54,059 bases of DNA from positions 1 to 54,059 of the forward strand of contig JAOBWH010000197.1 of NCBI GenBank assembly GCA_025463265.1, given 5' to 3'. The translations under genes and the position numbers were made by a program. A model generated the notes under the pieces. That model saw only the letters and a list, made by a program, of their open reading frames with translations, did no database searches and had not been told where the DNA came from. Below, one piece after another: positions 1 to 7,469 of the stretch (position 1 is the stretch's first letter; the number at the start of each line of letters is the position of its first letter). Origin of the DNA: Ilumatobacteraceae bacterium (GTDB lineage Bacteria; Actinomycetota; Acidimicrobiia; Acidimicrobiales; Iamiaceae).

Positions 1-182
1 ATCTGGCCGTCGTCGAGCGGCAGCTCGCCGGTGATGCAGCGCAGCAGCGTCGACTTGCCGACGCCGTTGGCTCCGACCAGCGCCGCGTGCTGGCCCGACC
101 GGACCCGGAAGGACACGTCCGAGAACAGCAGGGACCCTCCCGGATGCGCGTAGGCCGCGCCGGTGACGTTGATCGCTGCCAT
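1..182 (-). CDS. ABC-F family ATP-binding protein, N-terminal part (runs off the window)
   Basis: The minus strand reads M-A-A-I-N-V-T-G and then, about 40 residues in, GANGVGKST, a Walker A loop. It is followed by LLRCITGELPLDDGQ, the typical first nucleotide-binding domain of a soluble ABC ATPase. There is no membrane segment at the start, which fits ABC-F proteins (two fused ATPase domains acting on ribosomes) better than a transporter subunit. The rest lies outside the window, so the second domain and the linker cannot be checked. An in-frame ATG four codons upstream (position 194) is an alternative start. It is divergent from the molybdopterin oxidoreductase gene. Confidence 0.75.
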   Translation of the reverse strand, partial: MAAINVTGAAYAHPGGSLLFSDVSFRVRSGQHAALVGANGVGKSTLLRCITGELPLDDGQ

Positions 183-278
183 GGCGTCGATCATCTTCGC
201 CCACCAGCTGCCGCCCCGCCGCACGAGATCTCGCGCGACCGTCGGGCTGGATCGAGGCCGGTACCGGGTAGAACGGTC

Positions 279-2603
279 ATGATGACGACGCCGGCACCGG
301 GTGACGACGAGCGCGACGACGAGACCGGGCTGAAGGTCGGGCCCCGCGAGCGGTCGGCGGCCGGGATCCCGGCGGTGGTGGCGTCGATGCGCCACGCGCA
401 GGCCCAGCTCGGCCCGGTCCGCACCGCCCGGACGCTGCTGAAGCTGAACCAGCCCGACGGGTTCGACTGCCCGGGGTGCGCCTGGCCCGATCCGGGCCAG
501 ACCACCCACTTCGAGTTCTGCGAGAACGGGGCCAAGGCCATCGCCGAGGAGGCCACGGTCCGGCGCATCGATGCTGCGTTCTTCGCCCGCCACCCGGTCG
601 ACGACCTGGCCGGCCGCACCGACTTCTGGCTGGGCCAGCAGGGCCGGCTCACCGAGCCGATGTACCGGCCGGCGGGCGAGCAGCACTACCGGCCCATCTC
701 CTGGGACGACGCGTTCGGCACCGTGGCCGAGGCGCTCGCCGCCAGCGGTGACCCGGACCGGGCCGTCTTCTACACATCGGGCCGGACGAGCAACGAGGCG
801 GCGTTCCTCTACCAGCTGCTCGTCCGCAAGATCGGCACCAACAACCTCCCGGACTGCTCGAACATGTGCCACGAGTCGAGCGGGGTCGCCCTCACCCAGA
901 CCATCGGGATCGGCAAGGGCAGCGTCACCCTCGACGACATCCACGAAGCCGACCTGCTGGTCATCGTGGGCCAGAACCCCGGCACCAACCATCCTCGGAT
1001 GCTGAGCGCGCTGGAGGCGGCGAAGCGCAACGGTGCCGCCATCGTGGCCATCAACCCGATGCCCGAGGCCGGGCTCATCCGTTTCAAGAACCCGCAGCGC
1101 GCCCGGGGCATCGTCGGTCACGGCACCGCCCTCGCCGACGAGTACCTCCAGGTGAAGCTGGGCGCGGATCTCGCGCTCTTCCAGCTGCTGAACCGGCGGC
1201 TGGTCGAGCTGGACGAGGAGCGTGGCGGCGGCGTCTTGGACCGGCCGTTCGTCGACGAGCGGTGCGACGGCGCCGACGAGCTGGTCGAGCACCTGCGCTC
1301 GCTCGACGCGTCCGCCCTGCTGGCGGCCACGGGCCTGCCCGCCGACGAGGTGGAGCGCGTCGCCCAGCTGCTCGCGGGGCGCGAGCGGATCACCATCTGC
1401 TGGGCCATGGGCATCACCCAGCACCGCCAGGCGGTCCCCACCATCCGGGAGATGGTCAACACGCTGCTGCTGCGGGGCAGCATCGGGAAGGCGGGCGCCG
1501 GGGTCTGCCCGGTCCGCGGCCACTCCAACGTGCAGGGCGATCGGACGATGGGCATCTACGAGCAGCCCTCCGACGAGTTCCTCGACGCCCTCGCCGCCGA
1601 GTTCGGCTTCGAGCCGCCCCGGGAGCACGGCTACGACACCGTCGACGCCATCCACGCCATGGCTGCGGGGAAGGTCGACGTGTTCATGGCCATGGGCGGC
1701 AACTTCCTGGCCGCCACCCCGGACACCGGCGCCACGGCCGCAGGGATCGCCCGCACCCAGCTGACCGTGCAGGTGAGCACCAAGCTCAACCGGTCGCACG
1801 TGGTGGGCGGCGGAGCGGCGCTGATCCTGCCCTGCCTCGGCCGCACCGAGATCGACCGGACGGCCGGTGCCGTGCAGCGGGTCACGGTGGAGGACTCGAT
1901 GAGCATGGTCCACGCGTCCGCCGGTCAGCTCGAGCCGGCGTCGCCGCACCTGCGCAGCGAGGTGGCGGTCGTCTGCGGTCTCGCCGAGCGCATCTTCGGA
2001 CCCGGCGACGACGTGCCGTGGGCGGAACTGGCCGCCGACTACGACCGGATCCGCGACCGGATCGAGGTGGTGGTCCCGGGCTTCACCGACTTCAACCGCC
2101 GCATCGACCACCCCGGCGGCTTCGTCCTGCCCCACCCGCCTCGGGACGAGCAGCGGTTCACCACCGCCAACGGTCGGGCGCAGCTGACCACGAACGTGTT
2201 CGCAGGCGATGAGGTCTCGCCGGGGCGGCTGCTCCTCCAGACGCTGCGCTCGCACGACCAGTTCAACACCACCATCTACGGGCTCGACGACCGGTACCGG
2301 GGCATCAAGGACGGTCGGCGCGTCGTGTTCGTCCACGCCGAGGACCTGGCCGTGCTCGCCACGGTCGACGGCCCGGGCGGCGGCCGCTTCGCCGATGGCG
2401 ATGTGGTCGACGTGGTCAGCGAAGCTGCCGACGGCACCGAGCGCCGGGCCGAGGCCTTCCGCCTCGTGGCCTACGACGTGGCCCGTGGCACCTGCGCCGC
2501 CTACTTCCCCGAAGCCAACGTCCTGGTCCCGCTGACCGCCGTCGCCGAGGAGAGCAACACCCCCGCTTCCAAAGCGGTCATCGTCCGCTTCGAGGCCCGT
2601 TGA
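279..2603 (+). CDS. FdhF/YdeP family molybdopterin oxidoreductase
   Basis: A 774-residue protein, close to E. coli YdeP in length. The N-terminal stretch has GFDCPGCAWPDP (Cys64, Cys67) with Cys81 after it, the signature of the FdhF/YdeP branch of formate-dehydrogenase-like enzymes. NLPDCSNMCHESSG (Cys193, Cys197) lies where the molybdenum-binding region of the family sits. The C-terminal third is a molybdopterin-dinucleotide binding domain (LLLQTLRSHDQFNTT, then GDVVDVVS). There is no in-frame TGA, so it is not a selenoprotein. The substrate is unknown; some relatives are linked to acid resistance or formate metabolism. The start was placed at the ATG ATG pair; the second ATG (282) lies 7 nt after a TAGAAC box and could begin a leaderless message. 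Longer readings upstream are low-quality sequence. Confidence 0.88.
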   Translation: MMTTPAPGDDERDDETGLKVGPRERSAAGIPAVVASMRHAQAQLGPVRTARTLLKLNQPDGFDCPGCAWPDPGQTTHFEFCENGAKAIAEEATVRRIDAAFFARHPVDDLAGRTDFWLGQQGRLTEPMYRPAGEQHYRPISWDDAFGTVAEALAASGDPDRAVFYTSGRTSNEAAFLYQLLVRKIGTNNLPDCSNMCHESSGVALTQTIGIGKGSVTLDDIHEADLLVIVGQNPGTNHPRMLSALEAAKRNGAAIVAINPMPEAGLIRFKNPQRARGIVGHGTALADEYLQVKLGADLALFQLLNRRLVELDEERGGGVLDRPFVDERCDGADELVEHLRSLDASALLAATGLPADEVERVAQLLAGRERITICWAMGITQHRQAVPTIREMVNTLLLRGSIGKAGAGVCPVRGHSNVQGDRTMGIYEQPSDEFLDALAAEFGFEPPREHGYDTVDAIHAMAAGKVDVFMAMGGNFLAATPDTGATAAGIARTQLTVQVSTKLNRSHVVGGGAALILPCLGRTEIDRTAGAVQRVTVEDSMSMVHASAGQLEPASPHLRSEVAVVCGLAERIFGPGDDVPWAELAADYDRIRDRIEVVVPGFTDFNRRIDHPGGFVLPHPPRDEQRFTTANGRAQLTTNVFAGDEVSPGRLLLQTLRSHDQFNTTIYGLDDRYRGIKDGRRVVFVHAEDLAVLATVDGPGGGRFADGDVVDVVSEAADGTERRAEAFRLVAYDVARGTCAAYFPEANVLVPLTAVAEESNTPASKAVIVRFEAR

Positions 2604-2609
2604 CCCGGG

Positions 2610-2638
2610 CCTGACCCTCCGGGTGACGCAGGGTCAGG
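2610..2638. terminator. Bidirectional terminator between convergent genes
   Basis: Perfect 9-bp inverted repeat CCTGACCCT / AGGGTCAGG with an 11-nt loop. It sits between the stop of the oxidoreductase gene (2603) and the stop of the M23 peptidase gene, which lies inside the right arm. No clear T-tract follows, which is common in high-GC actinobacteria. Confidence 0.6.
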
Positions 2639-3584
2639 TGGGGAGGGGGAGGCGCTGACCGGTGCTGCCGACCAGGTCGAGGAGGGGCCCGAGGACGTGG
2701 GTCCACCACGGGTCGGGATCGGCCGCGACCGGGGCGCTGGCGGCCGAGGCGCCGCTCGCGGGCACGAGGTCGTTGGGGGTGGGATCGCCGGCGCAGGCGT
2801 CGCCGTCGGACGCGACGGTGAGCGAGCCCCACGGCAGCCGGGCCCAGCTGTCGAACCCGGCGACCTGCGGGAACGAGACCAGCAGATCCCCGCGACAGGC
2901 GAAGAGCGGGCCGGGGTCGACCGATCGGGGGTCGTTCGAGTTGCTGCCGCCCGGGTTCGCGAACTCCTCGAAGTGGAGGTGCGGCGCCGACGCCGAACCG
3001 GTCTCGCCCACCTTGCCGAGGAGGGTGTTCTCATCGACCCACATGCCCTCGCCCGGCACGAACGCCTCCGACAGGTGGGCGTAGAGCGTGGTGACGCCGA
3101 AGCCGTGGTCGATGCTGATCACGTTGCCGAACCCGGAGCCGCCCGGCCTGCCGGTCAGGTTGGTGGCGAAGCCGGCGCCGGCGGCGAAGACGGGGGTGCC
3201 GGTGTCGGCGAGGAAGTCGATGGCCCAACGGTCGTGGTGGCCGCTGCACTCGTAGCCGAACTGCGAGCCGTGCGAGTCCAGCGTGCAGCCCACGGTGACC
3301 TCGCCGCCGGGAAGGTCGCGTCGCAGAGGCAGCCAGCGCGGCGACGAGTAGGTGCCGGGCGCGGCTTCGGCCGTGTCGGGCCGCAGCTCGGCGGGGGTGG
3401 CCGGCTTGGCGGGCTCGGCCGTGGTGGAGCCGGGGGTGGTGGGAGCAGCGGTGGTGGTCGTCACCTCGGGCGCGCTCGTGGCCGCCGGCTCCTGGGCGAA
3501 GGCGGGCGATGCGGCCACGCCCACCAGGACGGTGGCCGCAGCGGCGATGAGGAACGGGGTGCGTCGTCGGAGGAGACGGTGCAG
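2634..3584 (-). CDS. Secreted M23 family metallopeptidase (LytM-like)
   Basis: Peptidoglycan or protein endopeptidase of the lysostaphin type. It opens with a basic stretch (LHRLLRRR) and a hydrophobic signal segment ending at ASPAFA, then a Thr/Pro-rich linker. The catalytic domain shows GHHDRWAIDF, for the zinc-binding His and Asp, and SAPHLHFEEF, the HxH motif. VTTLYAHLS between them is the usual core strand. All zinc ligands expected of M23 are present, so it is probably active outside the cell. The start is uncertain: no ATG, GTG or TTG lies in frame before the signal peptide. I used a CTG at 3584 preceded by GGGAGGG. It is divergent from the YcnI-like gene. Confidence 0.8.
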   Translation of the reverse strand: MHRLLRRRTPFLIAAAATVLVGVAASPAFAQEPAATSAPEVTTTTAAPTTPGSTTAEPAKPATPAELRPDTAEAAPGTYSSPRWLPLRRDLPGGEVTVGCTLDSHGSQFGYECSGHHDRWAIDFLADTGTPVFAAGAGFATNLTGRPGGSGFGNVISIDHGFGVTTLYAHLSEAFVPGEGMWVDENTLLGKVGETGSASAPHLHFEEFANPGGSNSNDPRSVDPGPLFACRGDLLVSFPQVAGFDSWARLPWGSLTVASDGDACAGDPTPNDLVPASGASAASAPVAADPDPWWTHVLGPLLDLVGSTGQRLPLPT

Positions 3585-3762
3585 GCGGATCTCGGGCCCT
3601 CCCGGCCTGGGGTCACGTCCGCACGACGCTAGTGGGCGGTGGAGGGGTGCCTCCAACCTCACCTTCAGGCGCCCGGGTCCCCACGTCAGGGCCGCCTCGG
3701 GAACCAAGATGGAGGTGCCGACGATCCATCGTCGTCCGTTTCGTCGCCCCGCAGGAGTCCTC

Positions 3763-4518
3763 GTGTCCCGTCCCCGCTTGCGCTTCCCGCTCGCCGTCGC
3801 TGCTGCGGTCGGCGTCGCCCTGTGCATCGCCGGCCCCGCCTCGGCCCACATCCACACCGACCCCGAAGAGGTGCAGGCCGGGACCGAGAACTCGGTCGGC
3901 TTCGTGATCGAGCACGGCTGCGAAGGGTCGCCCACCACCCAGGTCGAGCTCCGGCTGCCCGAGGGCGTCACCGCCATCTCCGCCGAGGACCAGGGCGGTT
4001 TCTCCGCTTCGGTCGACGGCCAGGTCGTGAAGTTCACCGGGGGCAGCCTCCCCGACGGCACCGAGCAGGCGTTCACCGTGACGTTCACCGCGCCCGGCGA
4101 AGCGGGCACCATCGACATCCCGCTGATCCAGACCTGCGAGGAGGGCTCGACCGACTGGATCGAGCCTGAGGTGGACGGCCAGCCCGAGCCCGAGCACCCA
4201 GCCCCGCAGCTGGCGGTCGCCGCCAACCCCGACGCCACCACCACGACCTCGACGACGACCGCCGAGTCGACCACCACCGCCGCCGAGGCCGCGAGCACGG
4301 CGGTTGACGCCACCACGACCACCGCGGCACCCGTGGCCCCGGTCGTCGCCCCCGAGGAGGAGGACGACGCCGGCAGCACGGGGCTGATCATCGGCGGCAT
4401 CGTCGTCGTCGCCCTGCTGATCGCCGGTGGCGTGCTCTACGCCCGGTCCCGGAAGGGCGCCGACGCTGGCCCCGCCGACGGCACGACCCCGCCGGAGGGC
4501 GGACCGGTCGACGAGTAG
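3763..4518 (+). CDS. YcnI/DUF1775-like membrane-anchored protein
   Basis: A 251-residue exported protein. A signal peptide (VAAAVGVALCIAGPASA) is cut just before HIHTDP, leaving His at the new N-terminus, as in YcnI copper-binding proteins where that His is a metal ligand. EHGCEGSPTTQVELRLPEGV is the typical DUF1775 strand pattern. A Thr/Ala-rich stalk follows, then one transmembrane helix (LIIGGIVVVALLIAGGVLY) and a short charged tail. The GTG start has an ideal GCAGGAG site 5 nt upstream; longer reading frames upstream overlap the divergent promoter. No CopC/CopD neighbour is visible here, so a copper role is inferred from the family only. Confidence 0.85.
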   Translation: MSRPRLRFPLAVAAAVGVALCIAGPASAHIHTDPEEVQAGTENSVGFVIEHGCEGSPTTQVELRLPEGVTAISAEDQGGFSASVDGQVVKFTGGSLPDGTEQAFTVTFTAPGEAGTIDIPLIQTCEEGSTDWIEPEVDGQPEPEHPAPQLAVAANPDATTTTSTTTAESTTTAAEAASTAVDATTTTAAPVAPVVAPEEEDDAGSTGLIIGGIVVVALLIAGGVLYARSRKGADAGPADGTTPPEGGPVDE

Positions 4519-4673
4519 GAGAGCCCCCGGTCGGGTCGCGTCGGTGAGCTGCCGCTCACCGGCGCCGGTGCCCCTTCCTCCAAGGCGGTGTGCCGAGCCG
4601 GAGCGGTGCAACGTGTTTGGCCTCTGGCGCGGCGGGGAGTCCGTGAGCACTCCACGGACAGAAGAGGAACCTC

Positions 4674-5169
4674 ATGGCACAACCTCGATCGACCACGCGC
4701 AACGCGGGGGCATCCTCGGGCTCCGGCTACTCGGAGCGCAGCCAGATGGGGCTGGGTCAGCGCTTCGCCCTCGTCGTCGGCATCGTGTTCCTCCTCGTCG
4801 GCGCAGCCGGGTTCATCCCGGGCGTGACCAGCAGCTTCGACGACCTGATGTTCGCCGGGCACGACTCCCACGCCGAGTTGCTCGGTGTCTTCCAGGTGTC
4901 GGTCCTGCACAACGTCGTGCACCTCCTCTTCGGGATCGCCGGCATCGTCGCCGCTCGTTCCCTGCGAGGGTCGCGCAGCTACCTCCTCGGTGGTGGCGTG
5001 ATCTACCTGGTCTTGGCGCTGTACGGCTTCGTCATCGATCACGCTTCCGACGCCAACTTCGTGCCGATCAACCGGGCCGACGACTGCTCCACGTCGCGCT
5101 CGGAGCGGGCATGATCGGACTCGGCTCGTGGCCAAGAAGGAGATCGAGGACTCGCTCGGCCGTCGGTGA
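4674..5169 (+). pseudogene. DUF4383 membrane protein gene broken by two apparent 1-nt deletions
   Basis: The intact part (4674-5086) encodes a DUF4383 protein: SERSQMGLGQRF, then helices near residues 30-48, 80-97 and 105-120, then DHASDANFVPINRADD. In frame it then runs into an unrelated tail and stops at 5114. Stepping back one base at about 5086 restores LLHVALGAGMIGLG, the expected last helix. A second step near 5122 gives LVAKKEIEDSLGRR and a stop at 5169. One missing G (TG for TGG, restoring the W of the DDWLH motif) explains the first break. A good AGAGGAACCTC site precedes the ATG. It may be a real pseudogene or assembly indels. The family has no known biochemical function. Confidence 0.7.
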
Positions 5170-5223
5170 CGGTTCGTCGAGGCCGGTTCCTGGCCGGGTG
5201 AACGGATCACACCGGGCCGCAAC

Positions 5224-5430
5224 TCAGGAGTCCGGCGGCGGCTCGATCTCCTGCGCCCGTGTGTCGGCATCGGGTTGGTGCTCGAGCAGTTCCTCAGCTC
5301 GCGCTTCGTTCGCCTCGATATCCGCTGCGGTCTCGTCGGGGGATCGTCCCAGCGCCCGCTCCACGGGATCGGCGTGGCGCTGGCCCCGCCGGCTCTGCGG
5401 GATCCGCTCCTGGGGGTCGTAAGCAGCCAT
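5224..5430 (-). CDS. Small hydrophilic protein of unknown function
   Basis: A 68-residue, strongly charged protein beginning MAAYDPQERIPQ and rich in Glu, Asp, Arg and Gln. It has a probable helical stretch (DETAADIEANEARAEELLEH) and no membrane segment or signal peptide. I do not recognise a family. It lies between the broken DUF4383 gene (convergent) and tRNA-Thr (same strand, upstream), so it could be read from the tRNA promoter. An in-frame ATG 12 codons upstream (5466) is an alternative start, but that extension is Gly/Ala-rich and less protein-like. Confidence 0.55.
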   Translation of the reverse strand: MAAYDPQERIPQSRRGQRHADPVERALGRSPDETAADIEANEARAEELLEHQPDADTRAQEIEPPPDS

Positions 5431-5503
5431 GGCGGCCCCTACCCCGCTGGCGGGTCCGCCAAGCACTCGGCCCGGCTGCGAACCCGAGCCTCACCGGTGG
5501 TCC

Positions 5504-5580
5504 TGGAGCCCGCGGTCGGAATCGAACCGACGACCTGCCGCTTACAAGGCGGCTGCTCTCGCCAACTGAGCTACGCGGGC
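5504..5580 (-). tRNA. tRNA-Thr (anticodon UGU)
   Basis: On the minus strand the cloverleaf folds fully. The acceptor GCCCGCG pairs with CGCGGGC, the D-arm is GCTC/GAGC, and the anticodon stem GCCGC/GCGGC encloses loop CTTGTAA with anticodon TGT. The T-arm GTCGG/CCGAC carries TTCGATT. The discriminator is T and the CCA end is encoded (5506-5504). The UGU anticodon reads ACA and, by wobble, ACG threonine codons. Confidence 0.96.
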
Positions 5581-5598
5581 GGGGCCGGCACGAAACGT

Positions 5599-5613
5599 GG
5601 AGGGGACCCCTCC
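5599..5613. repeat. 15-bp palindrome upstream of tRNA-Thr
   Basis: GGAGGGG-A-CCCCTCC, 7-bp perfect arms around one base, 19 nt before the tRNA 5' end. On the minus strand a TACGAT box (5644-5639) lies further upstream and could be the tRNA promoter -10, placing this palindrome in the leader. The region 5614-5801 otherwise shows nothing recognisable. Confidence 0.35.
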
Positions 5614-5801
5614 GGTGTTGAGCGTCGACTGGACGGCCGATCGTAGGCGAGCGGTGCGCTCGGTCTCGGCGCTGGGAGGTCGTCGGCGATCCGCGTGATC
5701 TCGTCGACCCTCGTCCGGTTTCGAGCGCCAGGCCCGGGATGCTCGAGCCCGCCCAGGCCCACCGGCACCGTCGTGTCGTCGGTCCCCCGACCCGGCTGCG
5801 C

Positions 5802-6476
5802 TCAGGCAGGTGGTGGGGCGTCGATGGCGTGGGCGATGGCGGTGGCGACGGCGGTGAGGTCGACGGGCTCCTCGCTCTCCTGGAGGCCCGATGCGCTGAA
5901 GCCGGCCCAGACGTAGCCCACGAGCAGCTCGACGAACGCGTCCCGAGGGGGGTGTCGGGCCCCGCACCACCACTCGGTGGCGTTGAACACGGCGCCGAGG
6001 GTGGCGTGGGCGAGGGCCTCGGACCCGGCGGGGTCGAGCCCCTGGCGTTCCAGCTCGCTGCGGACGAGGGCGGTGACGGGCGCAGCGACGTCGGCCATCA
6101 CGGCGCCGCCGTCGGCGTTGAGGACGATGAACCGGTAGGTCTCGGGTTGGGCCTCGATGAGCCGCACGAAGATCTCGATGCCGCCGCGGACCACCTGCTT
6201 GGCGGTGAGGGGCTGGACCAGGCCGGTGGCGAACTGCTCGAGGACCTCCCGCCCGTACCGCTCGAGGAGGGCGTCGGTGAGCCCGGCCTTGCCGTCGAAG
6301 TTGTCGTAGAGCGTGGCCTTGGAGACGCCGGCCTCGGCGGCGATCTGCTCCATCGAGGCGGTGGCGCCGTGGGTGGCGATGGCCCGGGTGGCGGCCTCGA
6401 CCAGCGCCGCTCGGCGCTCGGCGGGGTCCTGCTGGGCGCCCCGGGGTCGTCCGGGCCGGCGGGTGGGAGCGGTCAC
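5802..6476 (-). CDS. TetR family transcriptional regulator
   Basis: A 224-residue repressor. The N-terminal helix-turn-helix is plain: RAALVEAATRAIATHG, then MEQIAAEAGVSKATLYDNFDGK. The remainder is an all-helical ligand domain with a GAVFNATEWWCG segment of the TetR_C type. It is divergent from the AurF-like oxygenase gene, and a perfect 21-bp palindrome lies between them, so it very likely represses that gene and possibly itself. The GTG at 6476 was chosen because a TAGGTT -10 box lies exactly 7 nt upstream, which would make a leaderless message; a TTG three codons further up would overlap that box. The ligand is unknown, perhaps an aromatic or lipid substrate of the oxygenase. Confidence 0.92.
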   Translation of the reverse strand: MTAPTRRPGRPRGAQQDPAERRAALVEAATRAIATHGATASMEQIAAEAGVSKATLYDNFDGKAGLTDALLERYGREVLEQFATGLVQPLTAKQVVRGGIEIFVRLIEAQPETYRFIVLNADGGAVMADVAAPVTALVRSELERQGLDPAGSEALAHATLGAVFNATEWWCGARHPPRDAFVELLVGYVWAGFSASGLQESEEPVDLTAVATAIAHAIDAPPPA

Positions 6477-6483
6477 CGACCCC

Positions 6484-6489
6484 AACCTA
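6484..6489 (-). promoter_or_regulatory. -10 box (TAGGTT) of the tetR gene, leaderless type
   Basis: Reads TAGGTT on the minus strand with 7 nt to the GTG start at 6476. Transcription would begin at or next to the start codon. No convincing -35 element lies 17 nt further up. Confidence 0.5.
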
Positions 6490-6515
6490 CCGGGGCGTGA
6501 CGTCGGTCTCGTTCC

Positions 6516-6544
6516 TTGAAACCGACCGTCGGTCGGTTTATGGT
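6516..6544 (+). promoter_or_regulatory. Promoter of the AurF-like gene (TTGAAA-N17-TATGGT)
   Basis: A good sigma-70-type promoter: TTGAAA at 6516-6521, 17-nt spacer, TATGGT at 6539-6544, then 6 nt to the ATG at 6551. No ribosome binding site lies before that ATG, so the message is probably leaderless. The TetR operator fills the spacer. Confidence 0.75.
6519..6539. promoter_or_regulatory. TetR operator, perfect 21-bp palindrome
   Basis: Arms AAACCGACCG and CGGTCGGTTT match perfectly around a single central T. The site lies between divergent tetR and oxygenase genes and covers the space between the -35 and -10 boxes, so a bound repressor would exclude RNA polymerase. ACCGACCG-type half sites are known for other actinobacterial TetR regulators. 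Confidence 0.85.
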
Positions 6545-6550
6545 CCTCCC

Positions 6551-7468
6551 ATGAGCTCCATCGGTGTCGTCGAGCGCGTCGAGCGCCTCAACCGTGCGTC
6601 TGCCAAGCGGGTCATCGACCCCGACGTCGACCTGGCGGGCAACGTCGGCGACGGTCAGCTGGTGGCCGACGAGCTGCTGTCGGTCCACGGCCTCGGCCTC
6701 GACCTGACCGACGAGCAGAAGCGCACCCTCAGCCGGGAGGAGGTGGCGTCGATGTTCGACAACGGCATCCGGTTCGAGGCCGTCCTCGAGGCCGGCTTCG
6801 CGCTGCGCATCGCCCGGGCCGACGACATCACCGACCCGCGCATCACCTACCTGTTCCACGAGATGGGTGAGGAGACCCGCCACCAGCGGCTGTTCCAACG
6901 GGTGATCCGCCAGATCGCGCCGACGGCCAGGAACCCGCTCGCCGCCAACCTCCTGATCCGCTGGTTCGACCGGTTCGGGACCCGCTGGATCCTCAACCAC
7001 CCGGCCACGCTCTACACGATGGTCATCTCCGGTGAGGAGATCCCGGACCTGCTCCAGAAGCTGGCGAGCGAGCACCCCGACACCGATCCGTTCCTCGCCT
7101 CGGTGAACCGGTACCACCGGCAGGAGGAGGCGCGGCACCTCTCGTTCGCCCGGTCGATGCTGCCCGACGTGTGGGCCGAGGCCGGGCGGGGCGAGCGCTG
7201 GGGCATCCGCCACGTCGTGCCCGTCGCCATCCGCCAGATGTACGAGTTCCTGGTGCACCCGGGCGTGTACGAGACCATCGGCCTCGAGGGCTGGCCCACG
7301 TGGAGGGCCGTGAACAAGCTGCCGGAGCGCATCGCCATCCGTGAGCAGGCCACCCGCCCGATCCTCGGTGCGCTCATCGACGCCGGCATGATCTCGCCCC
7401 GCAAGGTCCCCAAGGGCTGGCAGCACCTCTGCGGCGTCCCCGCCCGGGTCGACCGCGCCACCCTCTAG
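6551..7468 (+). CDS. AurF-like diiron oxygenase
   Basis: A 305-residue protein of the AurF (p-aminobenzoate N-oxygenase) ferritin-like fold. Metal-ligand candidates are visible: EMGEETRHQRLF (Glu and His of the first pair), SGEEIPDLL and HRQEEARHLSF (ExxH of the second pair). This is the all-helical non-haem diiron pattern in which O2 is activated by two irons. AurF itself oxidises aryl amines; most homologues in actinobacteria are uncharacterised, so no substrate is claimed. The ATG at 6551 was preferred over an upstream reading that runs through the operator. It is convergent with the PP-loop gene, with one base between the stops, and is regulated by the divergent TetR. Confidence 0.85.
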   Translation: MSSIGVVERVERLNRASAKRVIDPDVDLAGNVGDGQLVADELLSVHGLGLDLTDEQKRTLSREEVASMFDNGIRFEAVLEAGFALRIARADDITDPRITYLFHEMGEETRHQRLFQRVIRQIAPTARNPLAANLLIRWFDRFGTRWILNHPATLYTMVISGEEIPDLLQKLASEHPDTDPFLASVNRYHRQEEARHLSFARSMLPDVWAEAGRGERWGIRHVVPVAIRQMYEFLVHPGVYETIGLEGWPTWRAVNKLPERIAIREQATRPILGALIDAGMISPRKVPKGWQHLCGVPARVDRATL

Positions 7469-7469
7469 A

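Noticed and set aside
190-280. Earlier starts for the FdhF-like gene
   Set aside because: The upstream extension is shadow-like and overlaps the divergent ABC-F gene; family similarity begins after the ATG ATG pair.
846-875. Selenocysteine in the FdhF-like active site
   Set aside because: The region is CSNMCHES with normal Cys codons and no in-frame TGA.
866-2212. Long open frame rich in Arg, Pro and Gly inside the FdhF-like gene
   Set aside because: Typical shadow frame of a GC-rich coding region; no family motif and no ribosome site. The same holds for the many other long Arg/Ala/Pro-rich frames on both strands.
5080-5092. Programmed -1 frameshift in the DUF4383 gene
   Set aside because: No X-XXY-YYZ slippery sequence and no strong downstream structure at the site; a second, separate shift would also be needed.
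5504-5580. tRNA-Thr as an attachment site for an integrated element
   Set aside because: No integrase, no duplicated tRNA 3' end and no cargo-like region in the window.
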